In this document: positions 1 through 7,331 of the stretch, in pieces | How the letters are laid out: each line of letters opens with the position of its first letter | How positions within the stretch are numbered: the first letter of the stretch is position 1 | NCBI RefSeq assembly: GCF_005144585.1 | Contig: NZ_SSMQ01000003.1 | Location: 62,001-126,000 of the forward strand | Origin: Polyangium fumosum | GTDB taxonomy: Bacteria; Myxococcota_A; Polyangia; Polyangiales; Polyangiaceae | Direction of reading: 5' to 3' | DNA: 64,000 bases | Notes under the pieces: generated by a model | The model's database searches: none | What the model was told of the DNA's origin: nothing | Seen by the model: the letters and a program-made list of their open reading frames with translations, nothing else | Program-made: the position numbers and the translations under genes

Positions 1-1136
1 TGGATGACCTGCGGATCCGGCAGCGTGAGGTCGATCGTGCCCCAGGGGCTCGGCGCCTGGCCCTTGCGCTCGAAGACGGCGGCGAGGCGGCTGCCGTCCT
101 TGCTGACCACGTGGCAGGCGACGCAACGCTTGTTGTTCACGCCCTGCGACCAGGGAGGCTGGTACTGATCGTAATCGGGCGGCGGCGGCGCGCCGAGCTG
201 ATCGTACGAGCCCGAATCAAAGACGACCGACGGGTTCGCCGACCCGGGCGAGATCTTCATGAGCTGGCCCGTGTTGACAGCCCAGTAATAGATGGACCCG
301 CGCAGGCTGCCCTGCGCGATCGACCACGTCTGGCTCGCCGGCGCGTACGCCTTGCCGCCCGAGAGACGCGAGACGGAGACCTCGACGGGCTCGCCCGCGT
401 TCGAGGCCGCTAGCTTGCCCCAGAAATCCTCCGCCATGAGGAAGGCGGACGGCGGATCGGCCTTCACGTAAAACTTCGCGTCGACGTACGATTGCTTCAG
501 GTGAACGAGCCACGCGTCGCCCGGCGCGCCGCCATTCCACATGATCTCGGGCGCGAGGATGCCCCGCGCGAACACGGTCTTGTCGTAGGGATACACGATG
601 GCGCCCGAGGGGCCCGGATCCGGCGCGTCGAACGCCGCTTGCTCCTCGGCCGTGAGCCCGCCCGGGTTCTCCACGAATGCAAGCTCGACCGTGACGTCCG
701 CCGATGCCGTGAGCCCATTCGAGCTCGCCGTCACCTTGCCCTTGCCGCCCACCGTGCCCGTCGGCGAGAGCTTGCCCGTGCCGAGGCCCACGAGCGCCAC
801 GTCCGGCCGATCGAAGGTCCAATCCGCCGAGACGACGGCGGTCGTCTGGTCCTGGAACGTGGCAATGGCCTGGAAGTCGACGGGCGTGGCGACACCATTC
901 TGCACGACGATCAGCGCCGTTTTCGGGTCCACGGTGAGCGAGACGACCGGGCCATGATCGACGAAGAGCCCGTCTTCGCCCGCGTCGGGCGCGCCGCCGC
1001 CCGCGCCCCCGGGCCCCGCAGCGCCCGTGCCGCCGCCGCCCGCGCCCGACGAATTCTCTCCGCCTCCCCCGCACGCATACGCGGTGATCGCCGCGAACAT
1101 CACGAGCCAAGCCCATCCAAGCGAGCGACGTCTCAT
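1..1136 (-). CDS. TolB-like lipoprotein with CxxCH motif (partial)
   Basis: The gene runs off the left edge of the window, so the C-terminus is missing. I chose the ATG at 1136 because GGAGG and GGGAG lie just upstream and the product starts with a lipoprotein signal: Arg-rich n-region, hydrophobic core, then AYAC with Cys at residue 22. A Gly/Ala-rich linker follows, then a segment resembling a bacterial Ig-like (Big_2) domain with a VTASSNGLTASADVTV pattern. Near the visible end is a heme-type motif CVACH (111-125) in the context RCVACHVVSKDGSRLA, a signature I associate with myxobacterial TolB/WD40-like surface proteins. The likely location is outer membrane or periplasm. Substrate and function are unknown. 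Whether heme is really bound cannot be judged from one CxxCH in a partial protein. Confidence 0.7.
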   Translation of the reverse strand, partial: MRRRSLGWAWLVMFAAITAYACGGGGENSSGAGGGGTGAAGPGGAGGGAPDAGEDGLFVDHGPVVSLTVDPKTALIVVQNGVATPVDFQAIATFQDQTTAVVSADWTFDRPDVALVGLGTGKLSPTGTVGGKGKVTASSNGLTASADVTVELAFVENPGGLTAEEQAAFDAPDPGPSGAIVYPYDKTVFARGILAPEIMWNGGAPGDAWLVHLKQSYVDAKFYVKADPPSAFLMAEDFWGKLAASNAGEPVEVSVSRLSGGKAYAPASQTWSIAQGSLRGSIYYWAVNTGQLMKISPGSANPSVVFDSGSYDQLGAPPPPDYDQYQPPWSQGVNNKRCVACHVVSKDGSRLAAVFERKGQAPSPWGTIDLTLPDPQVI

Positions 1137-1363
1137 CTCCCTCGACCTCCGTCCTCGACGCTATCACGCGCCGAGCACGGCCGGGCGGCTCGTCTCGCCG
1201 GACGACGCAGAGGCCGAGCGCAAGGCCGCCGAGGAGCGCCGCGCGCGAAGAGAGATGTGGGCCTCCCCCACATCCCTCGACACGCGCGCCGAATGGACGG
1301 AGACGACGACGCGTTCGCCGAAATGGCGCGCGCGCTCGGACGAGCGCTCCCGGCCGGGCTCCG

Positions 1364-1774
1364 TCAATCGGAGTCGCGCGCCACGACCAGCCGATCGTGC
1401 TGGATACGTCCGTTCCGTTTGTGCGCCAAATGCTGCGTGATCACCTTGTCGCCGGCCGCATAGGTGCGCACCTCGGTGAAGGCGACGGCCTCGTCCGTCT
1501 CCATCTCGTCGATGATGTCCGTGCTCTTCACCTCGCGATGCCACCCGCCGACCGGGTCCCGCAGGAACTCGTCGCGGAGCTGCTTCAAGATGGCCTCGCG
1601 GCCCTGCACCACGATGGGGTGCGCGGGCGGGTTCAGGCTCGAGACCTCCTCGAGGATCGCGTCCTCGGCATAAAGGTCCGCGAGCGCCTCCACATCCCGC
1701 ATCTCCAGGGCGTGGCGAATCTGCCCCATGAGGGGCTGCTCATTGGCCTCTCGGCGACGGATCGAGCTCTCCAT
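1364..1774 (-). CDS. NTF2-like / SnoaL-like small protein
   Basis: A 136-residue protein with the layout of the NTF2-like (SnoaL, DUF4440-type) fold: an N-terminal helix with MGQIRHALEMRDVEALADLYAEDAIL, the usual helix followed by an acidic turn, then alternating strands ending in RIQHDRLVVAR. Members of this fold are small cone-shaped barrels used as isomerases, dehydratases or ligand-binding domains, so no reaction can be assigned. The ATG at 1774 is preferred over upstream starts because the extended reading frame is Arg-rich and looks non-coding. It is divergent from the metallophosphoesterase at 1933, with a hairpin repeat in the shared spacer. Confidence 0.65.
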   Translation of the reverse strand: MESSIRRREANEQPLMGQIRHALEMRDVEALADLYAEDAILEEVSSLNPPAHPIVVQGREAILKQLRDEFLRDPVGGWHREVKSTDIIDEMETDEAVAFTEVRTYAAGDKVITQHLAHKRNGRIQHDRLVVARDSD

Positions 1775-1817
1775 GAATGGCTCCCTGGTGCGTGCCCTCG
1801 GGGTTGTCGATGGGGAT

Positions 1818-1857
1818 ATGGGGGCGGTAGCTCGGCTTGCCGGGCGAGAGCCCCCAT
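1818..1857. repeat. G-tract hairpin repeat, intergenic copy
   Basis: The arms ATGGGGGC (1818-1825) and GCCCCCAT (1850-1857) are perfect inverted repeats. Between them is an inner TCGGCTTGCCGGGCGA stretch that can also fold. The core closely matches the element inside queA read on its coding strand: both have GGGGGCG, then AGCTC, GCTTGCCGG, GCGA, then GCCCCC. The copy lies in the spacer between two divergent genes, so it could affect their leaders or simply be a tolerated mobile-type repeat. Confidence 0.6.
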
Positions 1858-1932
1858 CCCTTGCGCGCCGCGCGCCCGACGACGGAAACATCACTTTGCT
1901 CGCCCCGGCTGGACGCGTCATAAGAAGCGACC

Positions 1933-3129
1933 ATGGTGCAATCGCCCTCCACGGTCGTGCTCGGTGACGTTCACCTGACCCGCTCGGTGCCACGGGCCGT
2001 GTCCGAGGATCTCGCCCGCCTGGTCGACGCATACCCGGGCGCGCGAATCGTGTGCGCAGGCGACCTCTTCGATCTCTCGGCCGATTTGCCCCGCTTGCCG
2101 CTGCCGCGCGCCGTCGAGGCGGTGTTCGAGGCGCATCCGGCTGCCAAAGCCGCGTTCGGCCGCCACCTCGCACGAGGAGGCGAGCTCTGGCTTGTGAGCG
2201 GCAACCACGACGCAGCCCTCGCGCTGGCCGATTTCCGGGATGCCCTCGTGACGGCGCTCGATCCGCCGGCCGAGGCGCGCGCGCGGCTGCGCACGACCCC
2301 TTGGTTCTTTCGCGAGGGCGACCTCCACATCGAGCACGGCCACCTCTACGACCCCGACAACGCCCCGGCTCATCCGCTCGTCGCGGGCGAAGCGAGCCTC
2401 GGCGTCCATTTCGTCGAGCAATTCATCGCGCCGACGGGCGCCTATCGCTACCTCAACATGAACGACGAGACGCCCCTCCGGCTCTTCCTCTCCGCGTTCT
2501 CGTTCTACGGCCCGCGCGCGCCCTACGTGATCTATCGTTATTTCCACGCCGCAATCCACGCCATGCTGCGCAGCGGGCGGACGTATCAACGGCGCGCGGA
2601 GGGCGAAGCGCCGCTCGGCGCGGAGGAGGCCGCTCGTTTCATCGCAGAGCTCGGCATTCCGCCCGAGCTCGTGGGCACGATGTTGCCGCTCGGCGCGCGG
2701 CCGACGATGTCGAGCTTGAGCCGGACGTTTTCGCGTCTCTACTTCGATCGGGTGCTGTCCACGCTGGCGATGAGCGCAGGGCTCTCGGCGGCGGCGCTCG
2801 GCCAAAAGCGGGCAGGCGGGGCGGCGTTTTCCATCGGGGCGCTGGCGATGACGCTGAGCTGGGCGCGCGGGCACAACCGTTATGCCGGCTCGGTGGCCGA
2901 GCAGCTCGCCGACGGCGCCACGCGGATCGCGGACGCGACGGGCGCGCGGCTCGTGGTGTTTGGTCACACGCACCGCGAGGCGCTCACGGAGCGATATGCG
3001 AATACGGCGAGCTTCGCGTTTCCGCGCAATGCGCCGGGTCGGCCGTACCTGGAGATCGAGCAGACGTACGGGATGCCGCGGGCGGTACGGCGGTATCTGC
3101 CGATGGAGTTGAAGGAAGCACGCGCCTAG
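1933..3129 (+). CDS. Calcineurin-like metallophosphoesterase
   Basis: A 398-residue protein with all five metallophosphoesterase motifs in order: GDVH at residues 11-14, GDLFD at 43-47, GNHD at 90-93, EHGH near 135, and GHTH at 344-347. These residues form the dinuclear metal centre. The general arrangement resembles LpxH-like UDP-diacylglucosamine hydrolases, but the protein is far longer than the usual 240 residues. The extra sequence lies between EHGH and GHTH and contains a hydrophobic Ala-rich stretch (near LSAAALGQ), so membrane association is possible. The substrate is unknown. The ATG at 1933 follows an AAGAAG-type ribosome site. The TAG stop (3127-3129) lies inside the first bases of the 130-bp palindromic element. 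Confidence 0.8.
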   Translation: MVQSPSTVVLGDVHLTRSVPRAVSEDLARLVDAYPGARIVCAGDLFDLSADLPRLPLPRAVEAVFEAHPAAKAAFGRHLARGGELWLVSGNHDAALALADFRDALVTALDPPAEARARLRTTPWFFREGDLHIEHGHLYDPDNAPAHPLVAGEASLGVHFVEQFIAPTGAYRYLNMNDETPLRLFLSAFSFYGPRAPYVIYRYFHAAIHAMLRSGRTYQRRAEGEAPLGAEEAARFIAELGIPPELVGTMLPLGARPTMSSLSRTFSRLYFDRVLSTLAMSAGLSAAALGQKRAGGAAFSIGALAMTLSWARGHNRYAGSVAEQLADGATRIADATGARLVVFGHTHREALTERYANTASFAFPRNAPGRPYLEIEQTYGMPRAVRRYLPMELKEARA

Positions 3130-3255
3130 CAGCCTGTGGAATTATCGTCGCGAGCGCCCCGAAGCTAGGGCGACGGAGCGAGGAATCCTCAAGGATTTCG
3201 AGCGATGTCGGCCGACGATTCGGGGCGCGCAGCAGATAAGTCCACAGGCTGCTAG
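3126..3255 (+). repeat. 130-bp palindromic MITE-like element, copy 1
   Basis: The element is bounded by perfect 15-bp inverted ends, CTAGCAGCCTGTGGA (3126-3140) and TCCACAGGCTGCTAG (3241-3255). The interior is an imperfect long palindrome folding around AATCCTCAAGGATT, with matched GCGCCCCGAA segments in both arms. It is nearly identical (2 differences in 130 counted by eye) to the reverse complement of 34973-35102. The left CTAG supplies the stop codon of the metallophosphoesterase. On the other side the recO stop is 5 bp beyond the right end. There is no reading frame for a transposase, so it would be non-autonomous. CTAG at both ends could be a 4-bp target duplication of the IS5 type, but it could equally be part of the element. 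Confidence 0.85.
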
Positions 3256-3259
3256 GCAG

Positions 3260-4021
3260 CTACTTCGCCGGACCGGCGTGCGCTTGGATCACGGCCTCCA
3301 CGAGGTCCACCACGATCCGCGTGTCCTCCGCGCGGAGTGCCTCGTCGTCGCCCGCGCAGGCGGCTTCGACGCGCGCTCGGAGGTCCGCCCGCAGCACGAG
3401 TCGCGCTCCGCCGCAAGCGCGACAGACGAGCCCGCCGGCGAGCGCATCCAGACATGCGGGCGCCTCTGCCGGGCACACGCGGCTGCAGCGCACGCATCGA
3501 TCGAGCACCAGCCCGAAGCCCATATCCGAGAGCAGGCGCAACCCTGACGTCGCGAGCTCAGCCTCGGGCGAGCGCGTGGCCGCGGGCGTATCGAGCGCGT
3601 CAAGCAGCTCGTTGACCGTGGCGAAGAGCCCCGGCTCGCGTGTGCCGGGCGGCGCGACCGAGCGGACCCAGCGCAGCGCTCTGCCTGCGGCTTCCAGACG
3701 ATCGAGCGCTGCGACGACGTGCATGCGCGGGTGCGCGATGGAGGCCTCGCCGAGCACGGCCAGGTCTTTTTGTTCGCGCTCTTCGAGCGTCACGCGGAGC
3801 AGGTGCATCGGCTCCAGCGCGACGAGACGCTTGTTCGATCGACGCGCTGAGCGCGCGACGGCCGAAAGGATGCCCCGCGCCTCGGTGAAAAGCGTGACGA
3901 TGAGATCCGCCTCGCCCACGGGGACCCGCCGGACGAGCAGCGCTTCGGTGCGCAGGATCTTTTTGAGGAGGGCGCTGCGGCCCCGGCGACGCCCGCTTGG
4001 CTCGGTCACACCGCCAAGCAT
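3260..4021 (-). CDS. recO: DNA repair protein RecO
   Basis: A 253-residue protein matching the RecO family in length and layout. An N-terminal OB-fold (EALLVRRVPVGEADLIVTLF, about residues 20-60) is followed by a helical region and a four-cysteine zinc site (CVRCSRVCP then CRACGG). RecO loads RecA onto SSB-coated single-stranded DNA with RecR in gap repair. The reading frame extends upstream into the 46-bp repeat array. I chose the ATG at 4021 because upstream residues are repeat-encoded. A GTG six codons earlier is an alternative. Gene order RodZ-like then recO on the same strand suggests co-transcription, with the repeat array between them. Confidence 0.85.
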   Translation of the reverse strand: MLGGVTEPSGRRRGRSALLKKILRTEALLVRRVPVGEADLIVTLFTEARGILSAVARSARRSNKRLVALEPMHLLRVTLEEREQKDLAVLGEASIAHPRMHVVAALDRLEAAGRALRWVRSVAPPGTREPGLFATVNELLDALDTPAATRSPEAELATSGLRLLSDMGFGLVLDRCVRCSRVCPAEAPACLDALAGGLVCRACGGARLVLRADLRARVEAACAGDDEALRAEDTRIVVDLVEAVIQAHAGPAK

Positions 4022-4041
4022 AACGCGTTCGGCGCTCACCC

Positions 4042-4225
4042 CCAGGGGGGTTTGGGGGGCGTCTCGGCGCCCCCCATCGTAACTAGACCAGGGGGGTTTG
4101 GGGGGCGTCTCGGCGCCCCCCATCGTGACTAGACCAGGGGGGTTTGGGGGGCGTCTCGGCGCCCCCCATCGTGACTAGACCAGGGGGGTTTGGGGGGCGT
4201 CTCGGCGCCCCCCATCGTAACTCGA
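4042..4225. repeat. Tandem array, four 46-bp G-tract hairpin units
   Basis: Four nearly identical units start at 4042, 4088, 4134 and 4180. Each contains GGGGGGTTTGGGGGGCG, a TCTCGG loop, CGCCCCCCATCG and then GTGACTAGA or GTAACT. GGGGGGCG and CGCCCCCC form an 8-bp stem with a 6-nt loop. Because 46 is not divisible by 3, successive units shift frame. The first unit met by the RodZ-like gene is translated as YDGGRRDAPQTPL before its stop. The last unit reads the same peptide into the frame of recO. The GGGGGGTTTGGGGG block is shared with the element inside queA. G-runs on one strand might form quadruplexes. Confidence 0.9.
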
Positions 4226-4615
4226 CAGTTCAGGGGGCATATCATGCCCGCGCGGCCGCATGACGATGCTCAGGGCCAGCGTGAACAGGATCAGCAGAAG
4301 CACGAAGGCCATCGCCACGCCGAAGCGTTTGCCCTGCGAACCTCCGGCCGGGGAGGCAATGGGAAGTGGCGTGACCACGGCGACGCGGCGGCTCGCGGTA
4401 TACCGGGCGAGCACCTCTTCCACGGGGAGGGAGACGGCCCGCGCGTAGGCGCGCAGGAACCCCCGGACGAACACTTCACCTGGCAAATCATCGAAATGAT
4501 CCGCCTCGATTCGCTCGATCGAGGGGACGGGAATGCGGGTGGCGCGGGAGACTTCCTCCACGCTCATTGCCCTCGTCTCACGGGCATGTCTCAGGTAGCG
4601 GCCGATCGACTCCAT
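4175..4615 (-). CDS. RodZ-like HTH protein with one membrane segment
   Basis: A 146-residue protein. Residues 1-75 form the helix-turn-helix domain found at the N-terminus of RodZ, with RYLRHARETRAMSVEEVS, a second helix SIERIEADHFDDLPGEVF and then FLRAYARAVSLP. A membrane segment follows (about 98-117, FGVAMAFVLLLILFTLALSI). RodZ links MreB to the wall-synthesis machinery. Full-length RodZ has a periplasmic domain after the membrane helix, but here only about 25 residues follow, and the last 15 are encoded by the 46-bp repeat array. Either this is a naturally short family member or the array has replaced the original end. The neighbour order (PilW-like TPR gene just upstream) matches the pilF-rodZ pairing known in other proteobacteria. 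Confidence 0.75.
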   Translation of the reverse strand: MESIGRYLRHARETRAMSVEEVSRATRIPVPSIERIEADHFDDLPGEVFVRGFLRAYARAVSLPVEEVLARYTASRRVAVVTPLPIASPAGGSQGKRFGVAMAFVLLLILFTLALSIVMRPRGHDMPPELSSYDGGRRDAPQTPLV

Positions 4616-4688
4616 CCCTACTTCACCCGTTCATTCAATCGATTCGATTGACTCCCTTTTGCACGTTTCAAACAAGCCGCGCAAAGAC

Positions 4689-5546
4689 TCATTGCAACGA
4701 TCCGAGTTCTGCAGCGCAACGCTTGCCGGCCACTGTCGCCGGGGCCACATCGCGGCATCGTTCGAGATCTTCCCGGGCGAGATCCTGCTGCCCGAGCTTT
4801 CCCGCCACGCGAGCGCGGGCGGCGAACCCCTCTTGGAGATTCCGACACTGAGGTTTATCCGTCTCGAGCGCTTTCGTAAAGGCCTCTCGCGCAAGCGCAA
4901 GCTCGCCTTTTTTCTCGTACGCCAACCCGAGCCGGTAGTTCCCTACACAAAACAGCGGCTGCGCCGCGAGAGACCGCCGAAGCGCGTCGATCGCCTCGTC
5001 GAGGCTCCCACGCGAAAGATATGCCCAGCCAAGATTTCCCCACGCTTGCTCGGGGGAAGCATAAAGAATGTCCTCGGCCAGCGGCTTGAGGACGGACACA
5101 GCTTCGTCGTACTTTTTCCGATGCACGAGAATGACGCCGAGCGCGTTCTTCGCGTCGCGCATCTCGGGCGCAGACTCGAGCGCGGCGCGCGCGTGGCGCT
5201 CCGCCTCCTCGAAACGGCAGTCCGTCGAGGTCTCGTCCGACGCGCAGAATGCCAAAAGAATGACGGTCGAAAGGTAGTGCGCGTCGGGGTTCGTCTCGTC
5301 GATCCGGAGCGAGGCCTGCGCATGGCCGAGCGCCTCGCGCAGCCGCCCCCCCTCGAACGCCTCCCGCCCGAGGTCGTACTCGGCGCGCGCCTTCGCGTCG
5401 ACGCCGTCCGCGCGCTCCTGCGCGCCGCTGCACGCCGGCGCGAACGTGAGCAACACAGGGAACAAGACCGAGCAAGCGAGCGCCGCAGGGCCGCGCACCT
5501 TGCGCGACCAGACGCCCGTTTTCTTGCCCGTTTGCCCCTGGATCAT
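4689..5546 (-). CDS. TPR lipoprotein, PilF/PilW-like
   Basis: A 285-residue protein with a signal peptide ending at FAPAC (Cys 39 as likely lipid site), followed by consecutive tetratricopeptide repeats. Typical TPR residues can be seen at GREAFEGGRLREALGHAQAS, AWGNLGWAYLSRGSLDEAI and YRLGLAYEKKGELALAREAF. PilF/PilW proteins are outer-membrane TPR lipoproteins that help assemble the type IV pilus secretin. Being just upstream of a RodZ-like gene supports this, since pilF and rodZ are neighbours in many proteobacteria. TPRs alone are not specific, so the pilus role is inference. Confidence 0.65.
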   Translation of the reverse strand: MIQGQTGKKTGVWSRKVRGPAALACSVLFPVLLTFAPACSGAQERADGVDAKARAEYDLGREAFEGGRLREALGHAQASLRIDETNPDAHYLSTVILLAFCASDETSTDCRFEEAERHARAALESAPEMRDAKNALGVILVHRKKYDEAVSVLKPLAEDILYASPEQAWGNLGWAYLSRGSLDEAIDALRRSLAAQPLFCVGNYRLGLAYEKKGELALAREAFTKALETDKPQCRNLQEGFAARARVAGKLGQQDLAREDLERCRDVAPATVAGKRCAAELGSLQ

Positions 5547-5832
5547 GCGTCCTTAACTGTTCGGGATCCCCTTGTTCCGTCGGAGAAGGGTTCTCCCGAT
5601 CCGCCCCCGGGCTCGCCCGAGGCCCAAATCCGGGCCAGGCGCCCGGGAAAACTTGGGTAACCCAGGCTGGAAGAAGCGTCAACCCGCAAAAGACGCCCTC
5701 CCCCACGCACCGAGACAAAGAAACACACGCACCCCTGGAAAGGGTGGCGTGACGGACACAAGGCGTGTTATGCGGGGAAATTTCGCGTTGCTTTGAGGCG
5801 AAACATTCGGCCCCGAGAAGGCCGAGATCAGG

Positions 5833-6516
5833 TCACGCCTCGCTCGCGACTTCGTCCTTCTGACCGAGCAGGCCGTAGAGCTTGCGCAGGCCCTCGATGT
5901 CCGGGACCTCGAGCCGCTCGTCGGCGACGCGGATGTACTGGCCCTCCCGGAGCTTCTGCACGCTGCGCTTGACGGTGTCGACGTCGAGGCCCACGCGCGT
6001 CGCGAGCTCCATCGGCGAGACCGAGAAGAGCGCGTTGTTGCCCCCCGGCTCGCGCGTCTGCTGCGCGAGCTTGAGGAGCGCGCTCACGATCTTCGACTGC
6101 ACGTCCGTGAGCATGATGAGCTCGATCTGATCCTCGGCGTCCCGCAGCCTTCGCACGAGCTGCTTGACCATGCGCGAGGCGATGCCCGCATTGTGCTCGA
6201 GCAAGTTCTGCAACGTCGCCTGGTCGATCGCGAGCGCGAGGCCGGACGAGAGCGCGACCGCGGTGGAGGAGCGCTCGGCGCCGGGCAAGAGGGCCGACTC
6301 GCCGAAGAGGTCGCCAGGCTTGAGCACCATCAAGCTGCGCTCGGCGCCGCGCACCTTCTTGATGAGGCGCACGCGGCCCTCCTCGAGCAGATACGCCTCC
6401 GTGCCGGGCTCGCCCTCCCGGTAGATCACCTCGCCGGGCTGGAAGCTCTTGCCGAAGCGCGCGATGAGCACACGCGCCGCCTCGGCGGCCTCGGGATCGT
6501 CGTCGAGTAGGTCCAT
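5833..6516 (-). CDS. Crp/Fnr-family transcription regulator
   Basis: A 227-residue protein with a cyclic-nucleotide-binding-type beta-roll at about residues 10-120 (FQPGEVIYREGEPGTEAYLLEEGRV, then PGDLFGESALLPG) and a C-terminal winged helix (about 150-210, SPMELATRVGLDVDTVKRSVQKLREGQYI). The phosphate-binding cassette region FGESALLPGAERSSTAVA lacks a clear cAMP-type Arg-Ser pair in exact register, so the effector is uncertain. No N-terminal Fnr-type cysteine cluster is present, so it is not an Fe-S oxygen sensor. It lies 16 bases upstream of tsaB's stop on the same strand, so it is downstream of tsaB in a likely two-gene unit. Confidence 0.85.
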   Translation of the reverse strand: MDLLDDDPEAAEAARVLIARFGKSFQPGEVIYREGEPGTEAYLLEEGRVRLIKKVRGAERSLMVLKPGDLFGESALLPGAERSSTAVALSSGLALAIDQATLQNLLEHNAGIASRMVKQLVRRLRDAEDQIELIMLTDVQSKIVSALLKLAQQTREPGGNNALFSVSPMELATRVGLDVDTVKRSVQKLREGQYIRVADERLEVPDIEGLRKLYGLLGQKDEVASEA

Positions 6517-6532
6517 CCGGTCGCGAGTCTAC

Positions 6533-7243
6533 CTAGCTGGGCCCGCCCGATGCCATCGGCTTCGCGTCGGGCGGACGAACGTAAAGCGGCTCGACGTGCT
6601 CGGCGTCGAAGTCGCCGCCGGCACCGAGCCGCGCGAGCGCGACGCGCCCCACGGCCGCAGCGTCGGGCAGGTCGGTCCCGGGGGATCGGAGGACGAAGGC
6701 CTCTAGCGCCGGGTCCTCGGCCGCGACCTCCCCGACGACACGGAGGAGCCCGCCCGGCGGAAGGAAAGAACCCGGGCCGGCGAGCACGAGCGCGGCCACG
6801 TCGGCGCGGGGCACGTGGCGCGGGGCCCAGCAGACGGCGCCGCTCGCGTCGAACGCGGCGAGGAAGAGCTCCTGCTTCTTCGCGTCGAGGGCGGCGACGA
6901 CGATGTCGTGGGGCCCAGCGCGTCCGCTCGCGAAGGCGTCCGCGGCCATGGCTTCGAGCGAGCCGACGCCGGCGAGCGGCGCGCCCTGGCCGATGGCCAT
7001 GCCCTTCGCCGCGGCGACGCCGACCCGGACGCCCGTGAACGAGCCGGGCCCGATGTCGCAGGCAAAGGCCTCGATCGACGCCGCGGAGACGCCGGCCGCG
7101 GCGAGGGCCTCGGCGGCGGCGAGGAAGACGCGCTCGGCGTGGCCTGCGAGGTCCGTGTAGACGGACGCGCCGAGGAGCTTGCCTCCGTCGAAGACGGCCG
7201 CGCTGCCGCGAGGCGTGGAGGTGGAGATGGCGAGGAGCCTCAT
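6533..7243 (-). CDS. tsaB: tRNA threonylcarbamoyladenosine protein TsaB
   Basis: A 236-residue protein starting MRLLAISTSTPRGSAAV, the ATPase-like first strand of the family, and containing the diagnostic GPGSFTGVRVG motif near residue 68 followed by AKGMAIGQGAPLAGVGSLEA. TsaB is the inactive paralogue that dimerises with TsaD to transfer threonylcarbamoyl to A37 of ANN-decoding tRNAs, and is normally essential. The start ATG at 7243 is 88 bp from the divergent TonB-like gene. tsaD, tsaE and tsaC are not in the window. Confidence 0.9.
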   Translation of the reverse strand: MRLLAISTSTPRGSAAVFDGGKLLGASVYTDLAGHAERVFLAAAEALAAAGVSAASIEAFACDIGPGSFTGVRVGVAAAKGMAIGQGAPLAGVGSLEAMAADAFASGRAGPHDIVVAALDAKKQELFLAAFDASGAVCWAPRHVPRADVAALVLAGPGSFLPPGGLLRVVGEVAAEDPALEAFVLRSPGTDLPDAAAVGRVALARLGAGGDFDAEHVEPLYVRPPDAKPMASGGPS

Positions 7244-7331
7244 GTAACCTGAAGGGGACTGGGAACGTGGGCGCGCGGGCGTTGTCCTGCCTGACGGACA
7301 CTACGAGCGCGAAGGCGCGAGGACAACCGGG

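Noticed and set aside
217-1167. Arg/Gly-rich open frame overlapping the first gene
   Set aside because: It is an out-of-phase shadow; the true frame has a signal peptide, an Ig-like region and a CxxCH motif.
3126-3255. Open frames on both sides that read into the 130-bp elements and end in the same peptide
   Set aside because: They are shadow frames on the wrong strand or phase of real genes; the shared peptide only reflects the DNA repeat.
3260-4123. Longer RecO starting inside the repeat array
   Set aside because: The first 34 residues would be repeat-encoded and unlike any RecO N-terminus.
4042-4225. Tandem 46-bp repeats as a CRISPR array
   Set aside because: Units are contiguous with no unique spacers and no cas genes are nearby.
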